Both the position numbers and the translations under genes were made by a program. Source: DASPKM01 sp035628135 (GTDB taxonomy: Bacteria; Bacteroidota; Bacteroidia; Chitinophagales; Chitinophagaceae). From it: a DNA stretch of 64,000 nucleotides. The stretch is from assembly GCA_035628135.1 (NCBI GenBank), contig DASPKM010000006.1, positions 186,001-250,000 on the forward strand, read 5' to 3'. The notes under the pieces were generated by a model. It was not told where the DNA came from, searched no databases, and saw nothing but the letters and a program-made list of their open reading frames with translations. Below, piece after piece: positions 52,343 through 61,492 of this stretch (positions within the stretch are counted from its first letter, which is position 1; each line of letters starts with the position of its first letter).

Positions 52343-55300
52343 TTAGAATCTAGCGCCTATGGTGAAGCTGAAGGTACGGGGAATGGGCGTTGGGCCAAAA
52401 TCGATACCCCTCAGCACGGTGCTTTGTCCTGCGCCATTTACTTCGGGATCGTACCCATCATAATCATCGAATGACAACAGGTTGCGGCCGCTAAGGCTTA
52501 AAGTGAGATCTTTTACACCTTTAATGGCGCCTACGTTATAGCTGATGGAAAGCTCTCTTAGTTTCACGAACGATCCATCATGCACGCGCCACTCTTCTAT
52601 CTGGTACACGCTGTTGACCCATCCGCGGGGCAGCACGCCATTGTGTTCCTGCTCGGCCACTTTGCCATTGCCTACGCCCTGGCGCGTCCGGAAGTCTGCA
52701 TTGAATACATCCACTCCCTGCACCGCGTCGAACTGCAGGCGGATGCTTAGCTTGTTTAGGGTCAGCTCATTTACCAGCGAGGCTGTGTAATCAGGATTGG
52801 GATCACCAATGATCCTTCTCAGCGTTGTAGCGGTGGCTACCGGTAATCCGTTCGCATCGCGCTGCGGCGTATACACCAGGGTGCTGTTCTGGATACCTCT
52901 TTCAATCTGGGGGAAACCGGTTGGATTCTTTATCTGGTTGCCGCTGCCATCGGTTGCGAAGAAAGTGCCGTAAAACACACCAATGGGGTAACCCTCTATT
53001 ATTGCAACGGGAGCGCCGGCATTGGTGCTCAACAAAGTCAGCGCCTGGCCGATCCGCACAGCCTTGTTCCTGTTTCGGTTAAAGATGCCTGTTATATCCC
53101 AGCGCACGTTTTTGCTGCGTACCGGCGATACGGTAAGCAATAGCTCGATGCCTTTGTTTTCAAGGGACCCAAAGTTATCGAGCTTGGTGGAGAAGCCGGT
53201 TGTGGGCGCTACCTGCCTGTCGATCAGCAAATCATCCACCCGCTTGTTATACCAGGTGAATTGTAATCCCAAGCGATTGTTGAAGAATGCCAGGTCCGCA
53301 CCGATCTCCAATTCTTTCTGGCGCTCGGGTTTTACATCTTCATTGGCGAGCACCGAACTGGAAACAAGAGAGGTCCTGCCCAGGTAAGCATTGGTGCTGT
53401 ATCCATTGAAGCGTGCATATGCGCCGATACCAGTCAGGTTGCCGGATTCGCCATAGGCGGCGCGAAGCTTCAGTAAATTCAACCAGTTGCTGGTACCTGA
53501 CATAAAGCTTTCTTCGGACAGTAGGTAACTTCCGCTCGCTTTTACGTATGTCTGTGTACGTTGGTCTTCCCCGAATACCGAAGAACCGTCTACCCTTACC
53601 GCACCGGTGAGGAAAAGTTTGTTGAAAATCCTGAAATTTTGCTGGATGTATCCGCCCGACACTGAAAGCTCGCTCCTGCTGTCAACCGGCGGCAATGAAG
53701 TGCTGGCGCCGTTTACGGTTTGCACAAAAGGCGCGAGGCCGCGGCCTTGCAGCAAAGAATAATTGTTCTTTTCATATTGTACCGAGTAACCTACCTGCGT
53801 GGTAGAGCCGATAGCGTCGGTGATGTTGAACTGGTATGTCGCATTCAATTCGTGGTTGATCTGGAAGAATACGTTGTTGGCCGTGCTCGCATACCCGTTG
53901 AGGGTTGGATCGAGCGTGGCGCCGCCTCCAAAAAATGCGGTGTTCACATTGTACGCAAACGGCGGTATGAACGTGGTGCCATTTTGCGTATAATTATCTA
54001 TGCCCAATGTATAATCGAAGGTCAGGCCCTTGAACGGCTTTAATTTAACGCCTGCATTGGCCAGTATCCTGCTGGTCTCCTGGCGTTGCTTGATATCTTC
54101 TATGATAGAGACAGGATTAACGCGACCTCTTTCACCTACTGCTTTAATATTGCCCAATGCGTCTCTCGCATGGATGTCGTGGAAATTACCGATGATGGTA
54201 ACGCCGTTGGTAGGCGAGAAGAATGAATTGCCATCGGGCTTTTCATCGGCGCCGCTGTTGATATAGTTCAGGCCCAGGGTGAACGAAACCACATTGTTCA
54301 ACGTTTGATCAAGGTTGGCCCTGAAGCTGTACCTTCTGTAATCGGTATTCCTGATAATACCCTGGTTGAAGAAATAAGAGCCGGAGAGATAGTATTTTGT
54401 TTTATCCCTTCCGCCGCTTACCGAGATATTATTATCTGTTCCAAAGCCGGTACGGAAAATATAATCCTGGTAATCGTAGCGCGTAACCGGCGTGGTGGCG
54501 GTAAGCGCCGGCGTAAGAATGTCCTGCGTTTGAATATCGGGAGAAGGCCCGAACTTAACCGGCGCACGGTTTACGTCCAATTTTTTTCTCAGCTGGTTCA
54601 CCATTACAGCGGTTGAGAAGCTCACTACCGGCGCTCCGCTGCTGCCTCTTTTGGTAAATATCTGGATTACGCCGGCGTTGGCGCGTGATCCATAGATAGC
54701 CGCCGCGGCAGCCCCATTCAGCACTTCCACGCGTTCGATGTCGGCGGGATTGATATCCGACAGCCGGTTTTGACCGATTGTTCCAACAAAATTGCCGCCA
54801 TCGTAATTGCCGGAGGTATTGGTTACCCTGTTGGTAGCGTTGTTTACAATGATACCATCTACAATGTATAAAGGCTCCGAAGAACTGGATATTGAGCTGA
54901 TGCCTCTTAATCTCACTGAAATACCGCCGGCGGGATCACCGGAGTTTTGAATGATTTGTGCACCGGGTGTCTTACCCTGTAAGGCGGCAAGCACGTTGGC
55001 CGATGCACCCTTGGTAAGCTGATCGCCCTTAACCGTGTTAATGGTGTTGCCGAGTTGGCGCCTGGTGGTACCTGCGGAGGTACCGGTAACCACCACTTCA
55101 TCAAGACCCAGCGGATCTTCGGCCAATTGCGCGTTTACTGTATACGCATTGTCGGTGCTTACGGTAAGGCGTTCTTCGCGGGTTTTAAAGCCGATGCCCG
55201 TAATTTCCAGGGCATAGGTTCCGGGTTTAAGGTCCGCGGTAAATGAGTAGTTACCGTCGGAGTCGGTTGATCCACCCGAAACCGTGTTCTTTACAATGAC

Positions 55301-55444
55301 CGAAATACCTGCAAGCCCTGCCCCATTAGGGCCGGTGACCTTACCACTGATGCGTACCTGTGCCATTACGGCCACGCAGCATAGCTGAAGCAACACCAAC
55401 AAGCCCAAACGGGTGCTTGCCGTTAGTGTAAGTTTGTTTTTCAT
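52343..55444 (-). CDS. SusC/RagA-family TonB-dependent outer-membrane transporter
   Basis: A 1033-residue outer-membrane transporter. It has a signal peptide, a CarboxypepD_reg domain (VRISGKVTGPNGAGLAGIS), the linker DEVVVTGTSAG, a plug (ALQGKTPGAQI, then IRLRG-type SVRLRGISS and AAAIYGSRANAGVIQI) and a long barrel. It imports an oligomer captured by the SusD partner encoded next, powered by TonB. Length and domain order are standard. No sigma/anti-sigma pair or hydrolases adjoin, so the pair is an orphan in this window. Upstream at 55551-55563 and 55583-55595 there are two TCCCGCAAAATCC repeats. Confidence 0.96.
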   Translation of the reverse strand: MKNKLTLTASTRLGLLVLLQLCCVAVMAQVRISGKVTGPNGAGLAGISVIVKNTVSGGSTDSDGNYSFTADLKPGTYALEITGIGFKTREERLTVSTDNAYTVNAQLAEDPLGLDEVVVTGTSAGTTRRQLGNTINTVKGDQLTKGASANVLAALQGKTPGAQIIQNSGDPAGGISVRLRGISSISSSSEPLYIVDGIIVNNATNRVTNTSGNYDGGNFVGTIGQNRLSDINPADIERVEVLNGAAAAAIYGSRANAGVIQIFTKRGSSGAPVVSFSTAVMVNQLRKKLDVNRAPVKFGPSPDIQTQDILTPALTATTPVTRYDYQDYIFRTGFGTDNNISVSGGRDKTKYYLSGSYFFNQGIIRNTDYRRYSFRANLDQTLNNVVSFTLGLNYINSGADEKPDGNSFFSPTNGVTIIGNFHDIHARDALGNIKAVGERGRVNPVSIIEDIKQRQETSRILANAGVKLKPFKGLTFDYTLGIDNYTQNGTTFIPPFAYNVNTAFFGGGATLDPTLNGYASTANNVFFQINHELNATYQFNITDAIGSTTQVGYSVQYEKNNYSLLQGRGLAPFVQTVNGASTSLPPVDSRSELSVSGGYIQQNFRIFNKLFLTGAVRVDGSSVFGEDQRTQTYVKASGSYLLSEESFMSGTSNWLNLLKLRAAYGESGNLTGIGAYARFNGYSTNAYLGRTSLVSSSVLANEDVKPERQKELEIGADLAFFNNRLGLQFTWYNKRVDDLLIDRQVAPTTGFSTKLDNFGSLENKGIELLLTVSPVRSKNVRWDITGIFNRNRNKAVRIGQALTLLSTNAGAPVAIIEGYPIGVFYGTFFATDGSGNQIKNPTGFPQIERGIQNSTLVYTPQRDANGLPVATATTLRRIIGDPNPDYTASLVNELTLNKLSIRLQFDAVQGVDVFNADFRTRQGVGNGKVAEQEHNGVLPRGWVNSVYQIEEWRVHDGSFVKLRELSISYNVGAIKGVKDLTLSLSGRNLLSFDDYDGYDPEVNGAGQSTVLRGIDFGPTPIPRTFSFTIGARF

Positions 55445-55550
55445 ATAGCCTGGTTTGTTTTTTTGAATTAGAAAGCAATCATTTTATGGTAGTACGGGCC
55501 GAAAGGATAAATGGTTTAAGCAGAGCCGAAACTAAGAACATTTTAAAAAT

Positions 55551-55595
55551 TCCCGCAAAATCCAGCAAAAAATATTTCTATCTCCCGCAAAATCC
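55551..55595. repeat. two 13-bp direct repeats at the end of the broken gene
   Basis: TCCCGCAAAATCC occurs at 55551-55563 and 55583-55595. The second copy codes the last residues of the amber-interrupted gene and the first lies just beyond its stop, which suggests a small tandem duplication of its 3' end. Confidence 0.6.
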
Positions 55596-56096
55596 GGATA
55601 AAAGCAGGGAAAAGCGGCTAACCGGCGGGGAAAAGTGGTCAGTGGCTTTTGACCATGGCCTTAATTTATGGTACGCTGCCAGGCTTATTTTCCGGACAGA
55701 AAGACTGGTATTGCCTTCATCCAGTTCCATCAAAAGCCGTTTGGAGAATTGTGACAGGTACCGCCGCTCATTCAACTTCGTCCAGTCGAGCTTGTTATAA
55801 TTGAGCGCATGTTGCAGGTATTTCCGTATGCACGAATCGCAGGACCTCCTCACTTCTTCAATGCATTTTCCCGAAGAACTGAACCGGTAAGTAAAATCCG
55901 TGCTGGCCACGGTATCGGCCCTTATGATCAATGCAAGCGTAGAGTCCGTTTCTTTAAAAGAACCTTGCAGCTTATTTTGTGCCAGGTATCTTTCAAGCCC
56001 TTTTTTTATGGCTTTCCTGCTAGATCCAATCTATCCTTGTGATGATGCGGTGTACGTTGCGACGAGCAGGCAGAGGACGAGGATAAATGACTTCAT
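55578..56096 (-). pseudogene. exported hypothetical protein interrupted by an in-frame amber codon
   Basis: From ATG 56096 the minus strand reads MKSFILVLCLLVATYTASSQG, a clear signal peptide, then TAG at 56033-56031. The same frame continues for 150 codons without another stop (IGSSRKAIKKGLERYLAQNK, then YRFSSSGKCIEEVRRSCDSC, then LNERRYLSQFSKRLLMELDE). The continuity of frame and composition across the TAG shows that one ancestral gene was interrupted by a point mutation. The mature part has a C-SC cluster, is helical and charged, and is of unknown family. Downstream, a duplicated 13-mer marks its end. Sequencing error or amber readthrough cannot be excluded. Confidence 0.72.
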
Positions 56097-56136
56097 TTTT
56101 ATGCGGGATGCTTAAAGATAATCATTTAAACAAATC

Positions 56137-56910
56137 CTAATAATCCTGCCTTATAAAACCTCCATTCACAAAAACTTCCCTTGCATCCAAGTATACCCCG
56201 TTTGAATCGTATCGATAAAAAACAGCGGTATCTCCAAAATATCTTTCGGTCCTGATCTGCTTGAAAACGGTATCGCCGGCAAAATTGACCACGTTTGCAA
56301 AAACATGCCGGGTGGCAAGGTTGCCCGTATCGCTGCGCGGATAAATGTCAATGAAAATATAACTGGTATCCTTAACCGCAGATTCCGTTAATTTCCATTC
56401 GTACACGGGCTGGCGTTGAAGGCCGGCTTTTACTCTATTAAAAAATTGGTCTTCAAAAATTTTACGGTATGCTTTCAATTGCGACTGGTCTAATTTCTTA
56501 TCTGTATGCGCTACTGCCGGTTCGCCATTTGCCGAAACCGTGAGTACCTGCAGATGCGACGACGAACAATTCCAATTGTCCTTGTATTTGGCCAGCAGGT
56601 AAAAGCTCTGGCAATCCTCCATAAAAAATTCGTATTCGATGGTATCGTCTTTGTCAACCAGTGAAACATAATGAAGCTCTACCTTATTACCGTTGGCCAA
56701 TTTATGCACAAGGCCGTCCTGCGATATGACCTGCTTCACTGCGTTTTCCAATCTTTCTACCCTGCCATCAACCTCATATGCAAACAATGGCCCCGGCTGT
56801 TTAGGCGGGCCAAAACTTTCGAACGCGGTATTCATTGCATAAGCATATAACAGCCATGCCAACAAGGCCAGCACACCAATAACTGTTAAGGCAATGAGGA
56901 ATTGTTTCAA
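56137..56910 (-). CDS. membrane-anchored hypothetical protein
   Basis: A 257-residue protein with an N-terminal transmembrane helix (IALTVIGVLALLAWLLYAYA) and a periplasmic mixed alpha/beta part: CQSFYLLAKYKDNWNCSSSH has two cysteines that could pair, then YIFIDIYPRSDTGNL and a final VFVNGGFIRQDY. I do not recognise a family. It sits 40 bp upstream of the broken exported gene and 61 bp downstream of the DUF2911 lipoprotein, all on the minus strand, so the three could form one transcript. Confidence 0.82.
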   Translation of the reverse strand: MKQFLIALTVIGVLALLAWLLYAYAMNTAFESFGPPKQPGPLFAYEVDGRVERLENAVKQVISQDGLVHKLANGNKVELHYVSLVDKDDTIEYEFFMEDCQSFYLLAKYKDNWNCSSSHLQVLTVSANGEPAVAHTDKKLDQSQLKAYRKIFEDQFFNRVKAGLQRQPVYEWKLTESAVKDTSYIFIDIYPRSDTGNLATRHVFANVVNFAGDTVFKQIRTERYFGDTAVFYRYDSNGVYLDAREVFVNGGFIRQDY

Positions 56911-56971
56911 GGCTTTAAAGATAAATCGATCATTGGCACCAGTACATGATATAGTTGTTGTGCGGATTTCA

Positions 56972-57469
56972 TCAGCTGGTGCTAACGGGAACGGCTACCT
57001 GCGTAGTGTCCCATTCAATGATCATGTTGCCCGATTCAAAGCGTATGGTCAATTGCTCTACCGGCTCGCTTAATTGTTTTACCGGCGCCTTTATTTTCAA
57101 CACGTCTTTTGCCTTGTGCTCTTCATATTCATATGCGCCCCACTGTCCTAACTGGCTGTTGAGAATAATGGTCCATTCGTTTTTCTCCGGTATCGTAAAA
57201 AGCGTATAAGTACCTGCTTTTACAGGCTGGCCGCCAAACGTACCATCTTTTTCAAAGGTGATCTCGGTCGCTTCGTCAGCCCCGGTCCTCCATACCTTGC
57301 CATATTGTTCCAACCCACCAAAAATCTCCCTTCCCTTTTTATATGGTCGGCCATAGGTAACTTTTACATTGTCGCCTTCAACGGTCTCATGAGGGCTTTT
57401 GCGGCTTTGCCTGGAGCAGGCAGGTAAAATAAACAACCCCGCCAGCAGGAAAAACAATAAACGTTGCAT
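56972..57469 (-). CDS. DUF2911 lipoprotein
   Basis: A 165-residue lipoprotein (lipobox ILPAC, Cys 18). The DUF2911 domain covers about 30-145: VKVTYGRPYKKGREIFGG, GKVWRTGADEATEITF and VKAGTYTLFTIPEKNEWTII correspond closely to the domain in the 6067-6900 product, but the TPR tail is absent. The role of the family is unknown; a periplasmic or surface location is indicated by the lipid anchor. It lies 26 bp downstream of the SRPBCC gene. Confidence 0.9.
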   Translation of the reverse strand: MQRLLFFLLAGLFILPACSRQSRKSPHETVEGDNVKVTYGRPYKKGREIFGGLEQYGKVWRTGADEATEITFEKDGTFGGQPVKAGTYTLFTIPEKNEWTIILNSQLGQWGAYEYEEHKAKDVLKIKAPVKQLSEPVEQLTIRFESGNMIIEWDTTQVAVPVSTS

Positions 57470-57495
57470 ATCCGGTCTCGTTTTATATTTCTAAG

Positions 57496-57990
57496 TTATG
57501 GAGAAGTTTCCACCAATGTTTTCAGTTGGGTCAGTGAATTTTCCATGCCCGGCCCCATCCGCTCATCGTAAATAATGCTTCCGAACTTTTCCCAGGGATA
57601 CCAGCGCAGGTTGAAATCGAAATACCATTGCACGATGGTAACATTTTGGGCCGGTATCAATGCAAAGCTACCGGTGAATACTTTCCCATTGGGTTGCCGC
57701 CAACGGGTGCCTACCGAATCGGGTTTTGAAACCAGTACATCGATCGTGAACCTGTTGGTATTGATATTGGAATGGCCCACCGCCGTGATGGAGATGGACG
57801 AATCCGCCAGCAAAACATTCCATTGTTGCCACTGCCGCAGGTCAGACACATAGCGGTGGATGGATGTTACGGAGGCCGATATGTTGATTGCACGGGAAAC
57901 CCGCACGTGCGAAGGCAGCATCAGCGAGATGGCTGTAAGCACAAGGAAAATAACAATGATGCTGATGAAAGCGAGTTTGACAAACTTCAT
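57496..57990 (-). CDS. SRPBCC/polyketide-cyclase-like membrane protein
   Basis: A 164-residue protein with an N-terminal transmembrane helix (LAFISIIVIFLVLTAISLML) and an SRPBCC-type domain (VSRAINISASVTSIHRYVSD, then WQQWNVLLADSSI and FALIPAQNVTIVQWYFDF). SRPBCC proteins have a deep hydrophobic pocket for lipid-like ligands; this one would face the periplasm. The TTG 12 bases upstream is in frame, but ATG 57990 is closer to the TATATTTG promoter box at 58000-58007, so the message should be nearly leaderless. The DUF2911 lipoprotein gene follows. Confidence 0.82.
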   Translation of the reverse strand: MKFVKLAFISIIVIFLVLTAISLMLPSHVRVSRAINISASVTSIHRYVSDLRQWQQWNVLLADSSISITAVGHSNINTNRFTIDVLVSKPDSVGTRWRQPNGKVFTGSFALIPAQNVTIVQWYFDFNLRWYPWEKFGSIIYDERMGPGMENSLTQLKTLVETSP

Positions 57991-57999
57991 GTTAATGTG

Positions 58000-58007
58000 C
58001 AAATATA
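58000..58007 (-). promoter_or_regulatory. putative -7 box (TATATTTG) very near the SRPBCC start
   Basis: On the minus strand TATATTTG ends 10 bp before ATG 57990. If used, transcription would start within a few bases of the start codon. No clear -33 TTTG is present. Confidence 0.45.
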
Positions 58008-58024
58008 GACCATAGACAACGCCA

Positions 58025-59095
58025 CTACTCCCATTTGAAAGACTTTACGGCGAGGATATACAAACCCACGCCCCAAATGGCGAGAATGCCCAGCTCGCGC
58101 CACTCGTCCCAGATGTGCGCGCCTTCGAAAGCAATATCGCGCATGGCCGTATTCAAATGCGTAAGCGGCAACACCTTGCTTATCGGTTGCAGCCAGGTAG
58201 GAAATGCTTCGACAGCAAAAAAAGTTCCGCCCAGCAAAAATTGCGGCAGCGTAATGAGGTTGGCGACAGGAGGAATGGAATTATCACTCTTGGCGCGGCC
58301 GCTGATGATAAAACCAAATGCCATGAAGATGATCAGCGCAATGAAGCTCAGCAGCATGATCTCCAGGAAGGTGACAAATCCATTAATCAAGGTGTACTTG
58401 AAAAAGAATACGCCGATCACCAGTATCAGCGCGGTTACCGCCAATTGAAAAATGGTGCGCGCCGCCACTTCGCCTAACACGATGTTGAGGCGGTTGATGG
58501 GCGTGGCATAAAAACGCTTGAGCACCAGCGTTTGCTTCAGGTTGAAAAACGCGAACGCGATGCCGAACACCGCAGCGCTCAGCAAAGAAAATCCCAATTG
58601 CCCCGGTAAAATAAAATCAATGGTACGATACGGCCGGCCCTGCACTACCACGGGCGCTTCCATCTTTGCCATGCTGGGCGCATTGGGAAAGCGCGTCTTG
58701 TCTATAGTGTACATAATAGATGTAAGCATGGAACGCAATATCTGGATGCGGTCCACGGCGGCAGTGGACGTATGATATCGAATGTTGTAAGCGGGTGAGC
58801 TGCTATCCTTGCTTTTTGTAATATCCAGGATAGCCGTGATCCTTCCTTTCCGCAAATCTTCTTCCAGCTCCACGGAATCTTTTTGAACGATCCTGATATT
58901 CGAAATGGATTTCAGCGTTGAATAAAAAACATTGGTGGTATCGGACTTGCCCGAGAAAGCGATGCGAACGATGGGCCCTCCCCCTCCGATAAAACCAAAG
59001 ACGAGAATAAAGATGAAAGGAAAAACAAAACTGAAGACAATGGCTGTAGGGCTCCGCATCAACGCCCTAAGACTTGCTTTACAGATTGCCCACAT
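58025..59095 (-). CDS. ABC-2 type transporter permease
   Basis: A 356-residue inner-membrane permease with one N-terminal helix (SPTAIVFSFVFPFIFILVFG), a large external domain (about 45-165, including VRIAFSGKSDTTNVFYSTLK) and a C-terminal group of about five helices with the ABC-2 signature region (LPLTHLNTAMRDIAFEG). It should export lipids, polymers or drugs with an ATPase, but no ABC ATPase gene adjoins: the upstream neighbour is sppA and the downstream one the SRPBCC gene. ATG 59095 was chosen because it starts MWAICKASLRAL; the in-frame TTG upstream would overlap sppA. Confidence 0.88.
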   Translation of the reverse strand: MWAICKASLRALMRSPTAIVFSFVFPFIFILVFGFIGGGGPIVRIAFSGKSDTTNVFYSTLKSISNIRIVQKDSVELEEDLRKGRITAILDITKSKDSSSPAYNIRYHTSTAAVDRIQILRSMLTSIMYTIDKTRFPNAPSMAKMEAPVVVQGRPYRTIDFILPGQLGFSLLSAAVFGIAFAFFNLKQTLVLKRFYATPINRLNIVLGEVAARTIFQLAVTALILVIGVFFFKYTLINGFVTFLEIMLLSFIALIIFMAFGFIISGRAKSDNSIPPVANLITLPQFLLGGTFFAVEAFPTWLQPISKVLPLTHLNTAMRDIAFEGAHIWDEWRELGILAIWGVGLYILAVKSFKWE

Positions 59096-59156
59096 AGCGG
59101 TAGACTGGCTGTAACGGATGTGTTGGTTGCTCAAAATTGATCGGTTGTTGGAAGTT

Positions 59157-60908
59157 TTACTCAATCGAAAAATCAAAGGGTAAACGGGCTTGTGATGCTC
59201 CTATAAAACGTTTCGCGCGGCTTATGGCCTTGTATAATCGTATGCCTTCCTCGCCTAATTCTTCTTTCAGCACCTTGCCTTTGTAAGACTGCTGGTATCC
59301 GCCGAATAGCCTGTCGAAAAATCCTTTCGACTCGGGGTATTCGCGCAGGCGGTAGTCTTTCAGTTTCGCCATGCGTGCAGCGCAATCGATGGCGTCCTGC
59401 ATGCCGCCAATGCGGTCTACCAGTTTTAGTGTTACTGCACGTTGCCCGCTCCAGATCCTCCCCTGCCCGATGCTGTCGACATAAGTTGTGCTTAGGTTGC
59501 GGCCCTGCGCCACGCGGGTCTTGAAATCATTATAAATGGTGTCAATTTCATTTTGAATGAAGTTACGCTGCGCCGGCGTTAGTGGCTTGGTCACATCCAG
59601 CGCATCCGCATTGGGACCGGTCTTTACTTCGTCGAAAGTTATGCCCAGCTTGTTATTGAAGAAGCCTTGCATGTTGGGAATGATGGTGAATACGCCAATA
59701 GAGCCGGTGATGGTATTGGCCTGCGCAAAAATGCTGTCGGCATTGCAGGCCAGGTAATAACCACCCGATGCCGCTACATCGCCAAAGCTTACGATCACGG
59801 GTTTTTCCTTGCGTGCAATGGTCATTTCGCGCCAGATGTTCTCGCTCGCCAGCGAGCTGCCGCCTCCGGAATTGATGCGCACTACAATGGCCTTTACGCT
59901 TTTATCCATCCGTGCCTTGCGTATAAGGCCGGCATAGGTGTTGCTGCCGATCTGGCCTTCTTCGCCTTTTCCATAAACAATATCGCCCTGGGCGTAAATG
60001 ACCGCTATCCGGTCCTTTCCGCTCGCACGGTAGCTAACGGCCTTTGCGTAACGCTCCAGCGGAATGAAATTGATGTTGTCGTTCGCGCCCAGCTTCAGTC
60101 TTACCCGGATTTCCCCTTTTACTTCATCCTCGTATTTCAATCCATCCACCATTTTATACCGCAAGGCATCCTGCGCAAACTGTATCATGTTGCCATCAGC
60201 ATATTGACGGAGCACCGACGAGTCTATTTTTCGTGCTTCGGCAATGCGTGCAAGAAAATGCGCATAAATATCATTGAGTATCTCCAGTGTTTGCTCGCGG
60301 TTGGGCTCGGTCATTTTGGTTTCGCGGAAGGGTTCGGTGGCGCTTTTGTATTTGCCTGCATAAAAAATCTGTGGATCGATGTCCAATTTTTCGAATGTGC
60401 CCTTCAGAAAGATCATCTGAAATGAGATACCTCGCCAATCGAGGCCGCCCTTCGGATTGCAATAAATCTTGTCTGCTACCGAGCTTACGTAATAAGATTT
60501 TTGTGATATTATATCGCCATAGGCATATACGAACTTGCCGGTTTGCTTAAACCCGATCACAGCATTCCTGATCTCCTCGTTGCCTGCAAGCCCATTGTTG
60601 TTGGAATTGGCTTTTACCAGGATCCCCTTCACCGCGCTGTCTTTTGCGGCTTTATCGATCATACGCACTACATCGTACAGTCCCGGTATATCGTATTGAT
60701 CGGAAGCGCCCAGGTCGGCCAGGGGATTTTCCTGCATTTTTTCGGGGAAGGGAATCGATAAGTCTATTACCAACACAGCTTTGCTGCCAACAAATTCCCG
60801 GTCGGGGGTCGCCAGCGCCGAAATCCAGCCTATAAAAATAAAAAAGCTGATCAGGGAAAACACGATCAGCGCCAGGAAAGCCGCCAGGAACATTTTCCAA
60901 AAATTCAT
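59157..60908 (-). CDS. sppA: signal peptide peptidase SppA, long form
   Basis: A 583-residue inner-membrane serine protease with one N-terminal helix (MFLAAFLALIVFSLISFFIF) and a duplicated crotonase-like fold. The catalytic Lys is in GKYKSATEPF, about residue 200, and the Ser in VAASGGYYLACNADSIF, about 385, as in tetrameric E. coli SppA. It degrades leftover signal peptides in the membrane. ATG 60908 was chosen because it begins MNFWKMFLAAF, before the helix. The gene is divergent from folK across 67 bp, and the permease gene lies downstream. Confidence 0.94.
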   Translation of the reverse strand: MNFWKMFLAAFLALIVFSLISFFIFIGWISALATPDREFVGSKAVLVIDLSIPFPEKMQENPLADLGASDQYDIPGLYDVVRMIDKAAKDSAVKGILVKANSNNNGLAGNEEIRNAVIGFKQTGKFVYAYGDIISQKSYYVSSVADKIYCNPKGGLDWRGISFQMIFLKGTFEKLDIDPQIFYAGKYKSATEPFRETKMTEPNREQTLEILNDIYAHFLARIAEARKIDSSVLRQYADGNMIQFAQDALRYKMVDGLKYEDEVKGEIRVRLKLGANDNINFIPLERYAKAVSYRASGKDRIAVIYAQGDIVYGKGEEGQIGSNTYAGLIRKARMDKSVKAIVVRINSGGGSSLASENIWREMTIARKEKPVIVSFGDVAASGGYYLACNADSIFAQANTITGSIGVFTIIPNMQGFFNNKLGITFDEVKTGPNADALDVTKPLTPAQRNFIQNEIDTIYNDFKTRVAQGRNLSTTYVDSIGQGRIWSGQRAVTLKLVDRIGGMQDAIDCAARMAKLKDYRLREYPESKGFFDRLFGGYQQSYKGKVLKEELGEEGIRLYKAISRAKRFIGASQARLPFDFSIE

Positions 60909-60975
60909 CGGTGCGATTATTTTTTCAACAAATGCAAAATTAAAGATATTTGATTCCTTCAAACTTCAGCAATAC

Positions 60976-61455
60976 ATGGGTCGGACTTATTTATTGATAG
61001 GTGGCAATATTGGCAACCGCCTCCAAAACCTGCAAAGGGCAATAACGCTCATTGGCACGAAAGCCGGCGAAATAACCCGGCAGTCCGCCGTATATGAAAC
61101 CGAAGCCTGGGGTAAGCACGACCAGCCGGCTTTCCTGAACCAGGTATTGCGGGTAATTACCAGCCAGCAACCACAAGCCCTGCTGCAAACCCTGCTGGGC
61201 ATTGAACAGGAAATGGGAAGGGCGCGGCAGGAAAAGTACGGCCCCCGCACCATTGACATCGACATTTTATTGTACGACGACCTGGTAATGAAAACCGATG
61301 AACTGGCCATTCCGCATCCTCAGCTGCACTTGCGCCGGTTTGCGCTCGCTCCCCTAGCGGAGATTGCCGCCTCAGTCATTCATCCTGTTTTAAAAAAATC
61401 CATCGACGAGCTGCTATTGGAATGTCCCGACAAGCTTGCTGTGAAAAAGTTATGA
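60976..61455 (+). CDS. folK: 2-amino-4-hydroxy-6-hydroxymethyldihydropteridine pyrophosphokinase
   Basis: A 159-residue cytoplasmic enzyme that transfers pyrophosphate from ATP to 6-hydroxymethyl-7,8-dihydropterin in folate synthesis. Motifs are complete: YLLIGGNIGNRLQNLQRAI at the start, SAVYETEAWGKHDQPAFLNQ, IEQEMGRARQEKYGPRTIDI with the metal-binding DID pair, and IPHPQLHLRRFALAPLAEI. ATG 60976 is chosen because the family begins there; the upstream in-frame extension is antisense to sppA. It precedes the deoxynucleoside kinase by 37 bp, a pairing seen in other Bacteroidota. Confidence 0.95.
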   Translation: MGRTYLLIGGNIGNRLQNLQRAITLIGTKAGEITRQSAVYETEAWGKHDQPAFLNQVLRVITSQQPQALLQTLLGIEQEMGRARQEKYGPRTIDIDILLYDDLVMKTDELAIPHPQLHLRRFALAPLAEIAASVIHPVLKKSIDELLLECPDKLAVKKL

Positions 61456-61492
61456 ATTGTTTATTCGGCAATTCACATTTCTTTGTTAGTCG

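Noticed and set aside
55486..55800. Plus-strand frame of 104 codons opposite the amber-interrupted gene
   Set aside because: No export signal or family; the minus strand shows a signal peptide and a coherent frame, so this is a shadow.
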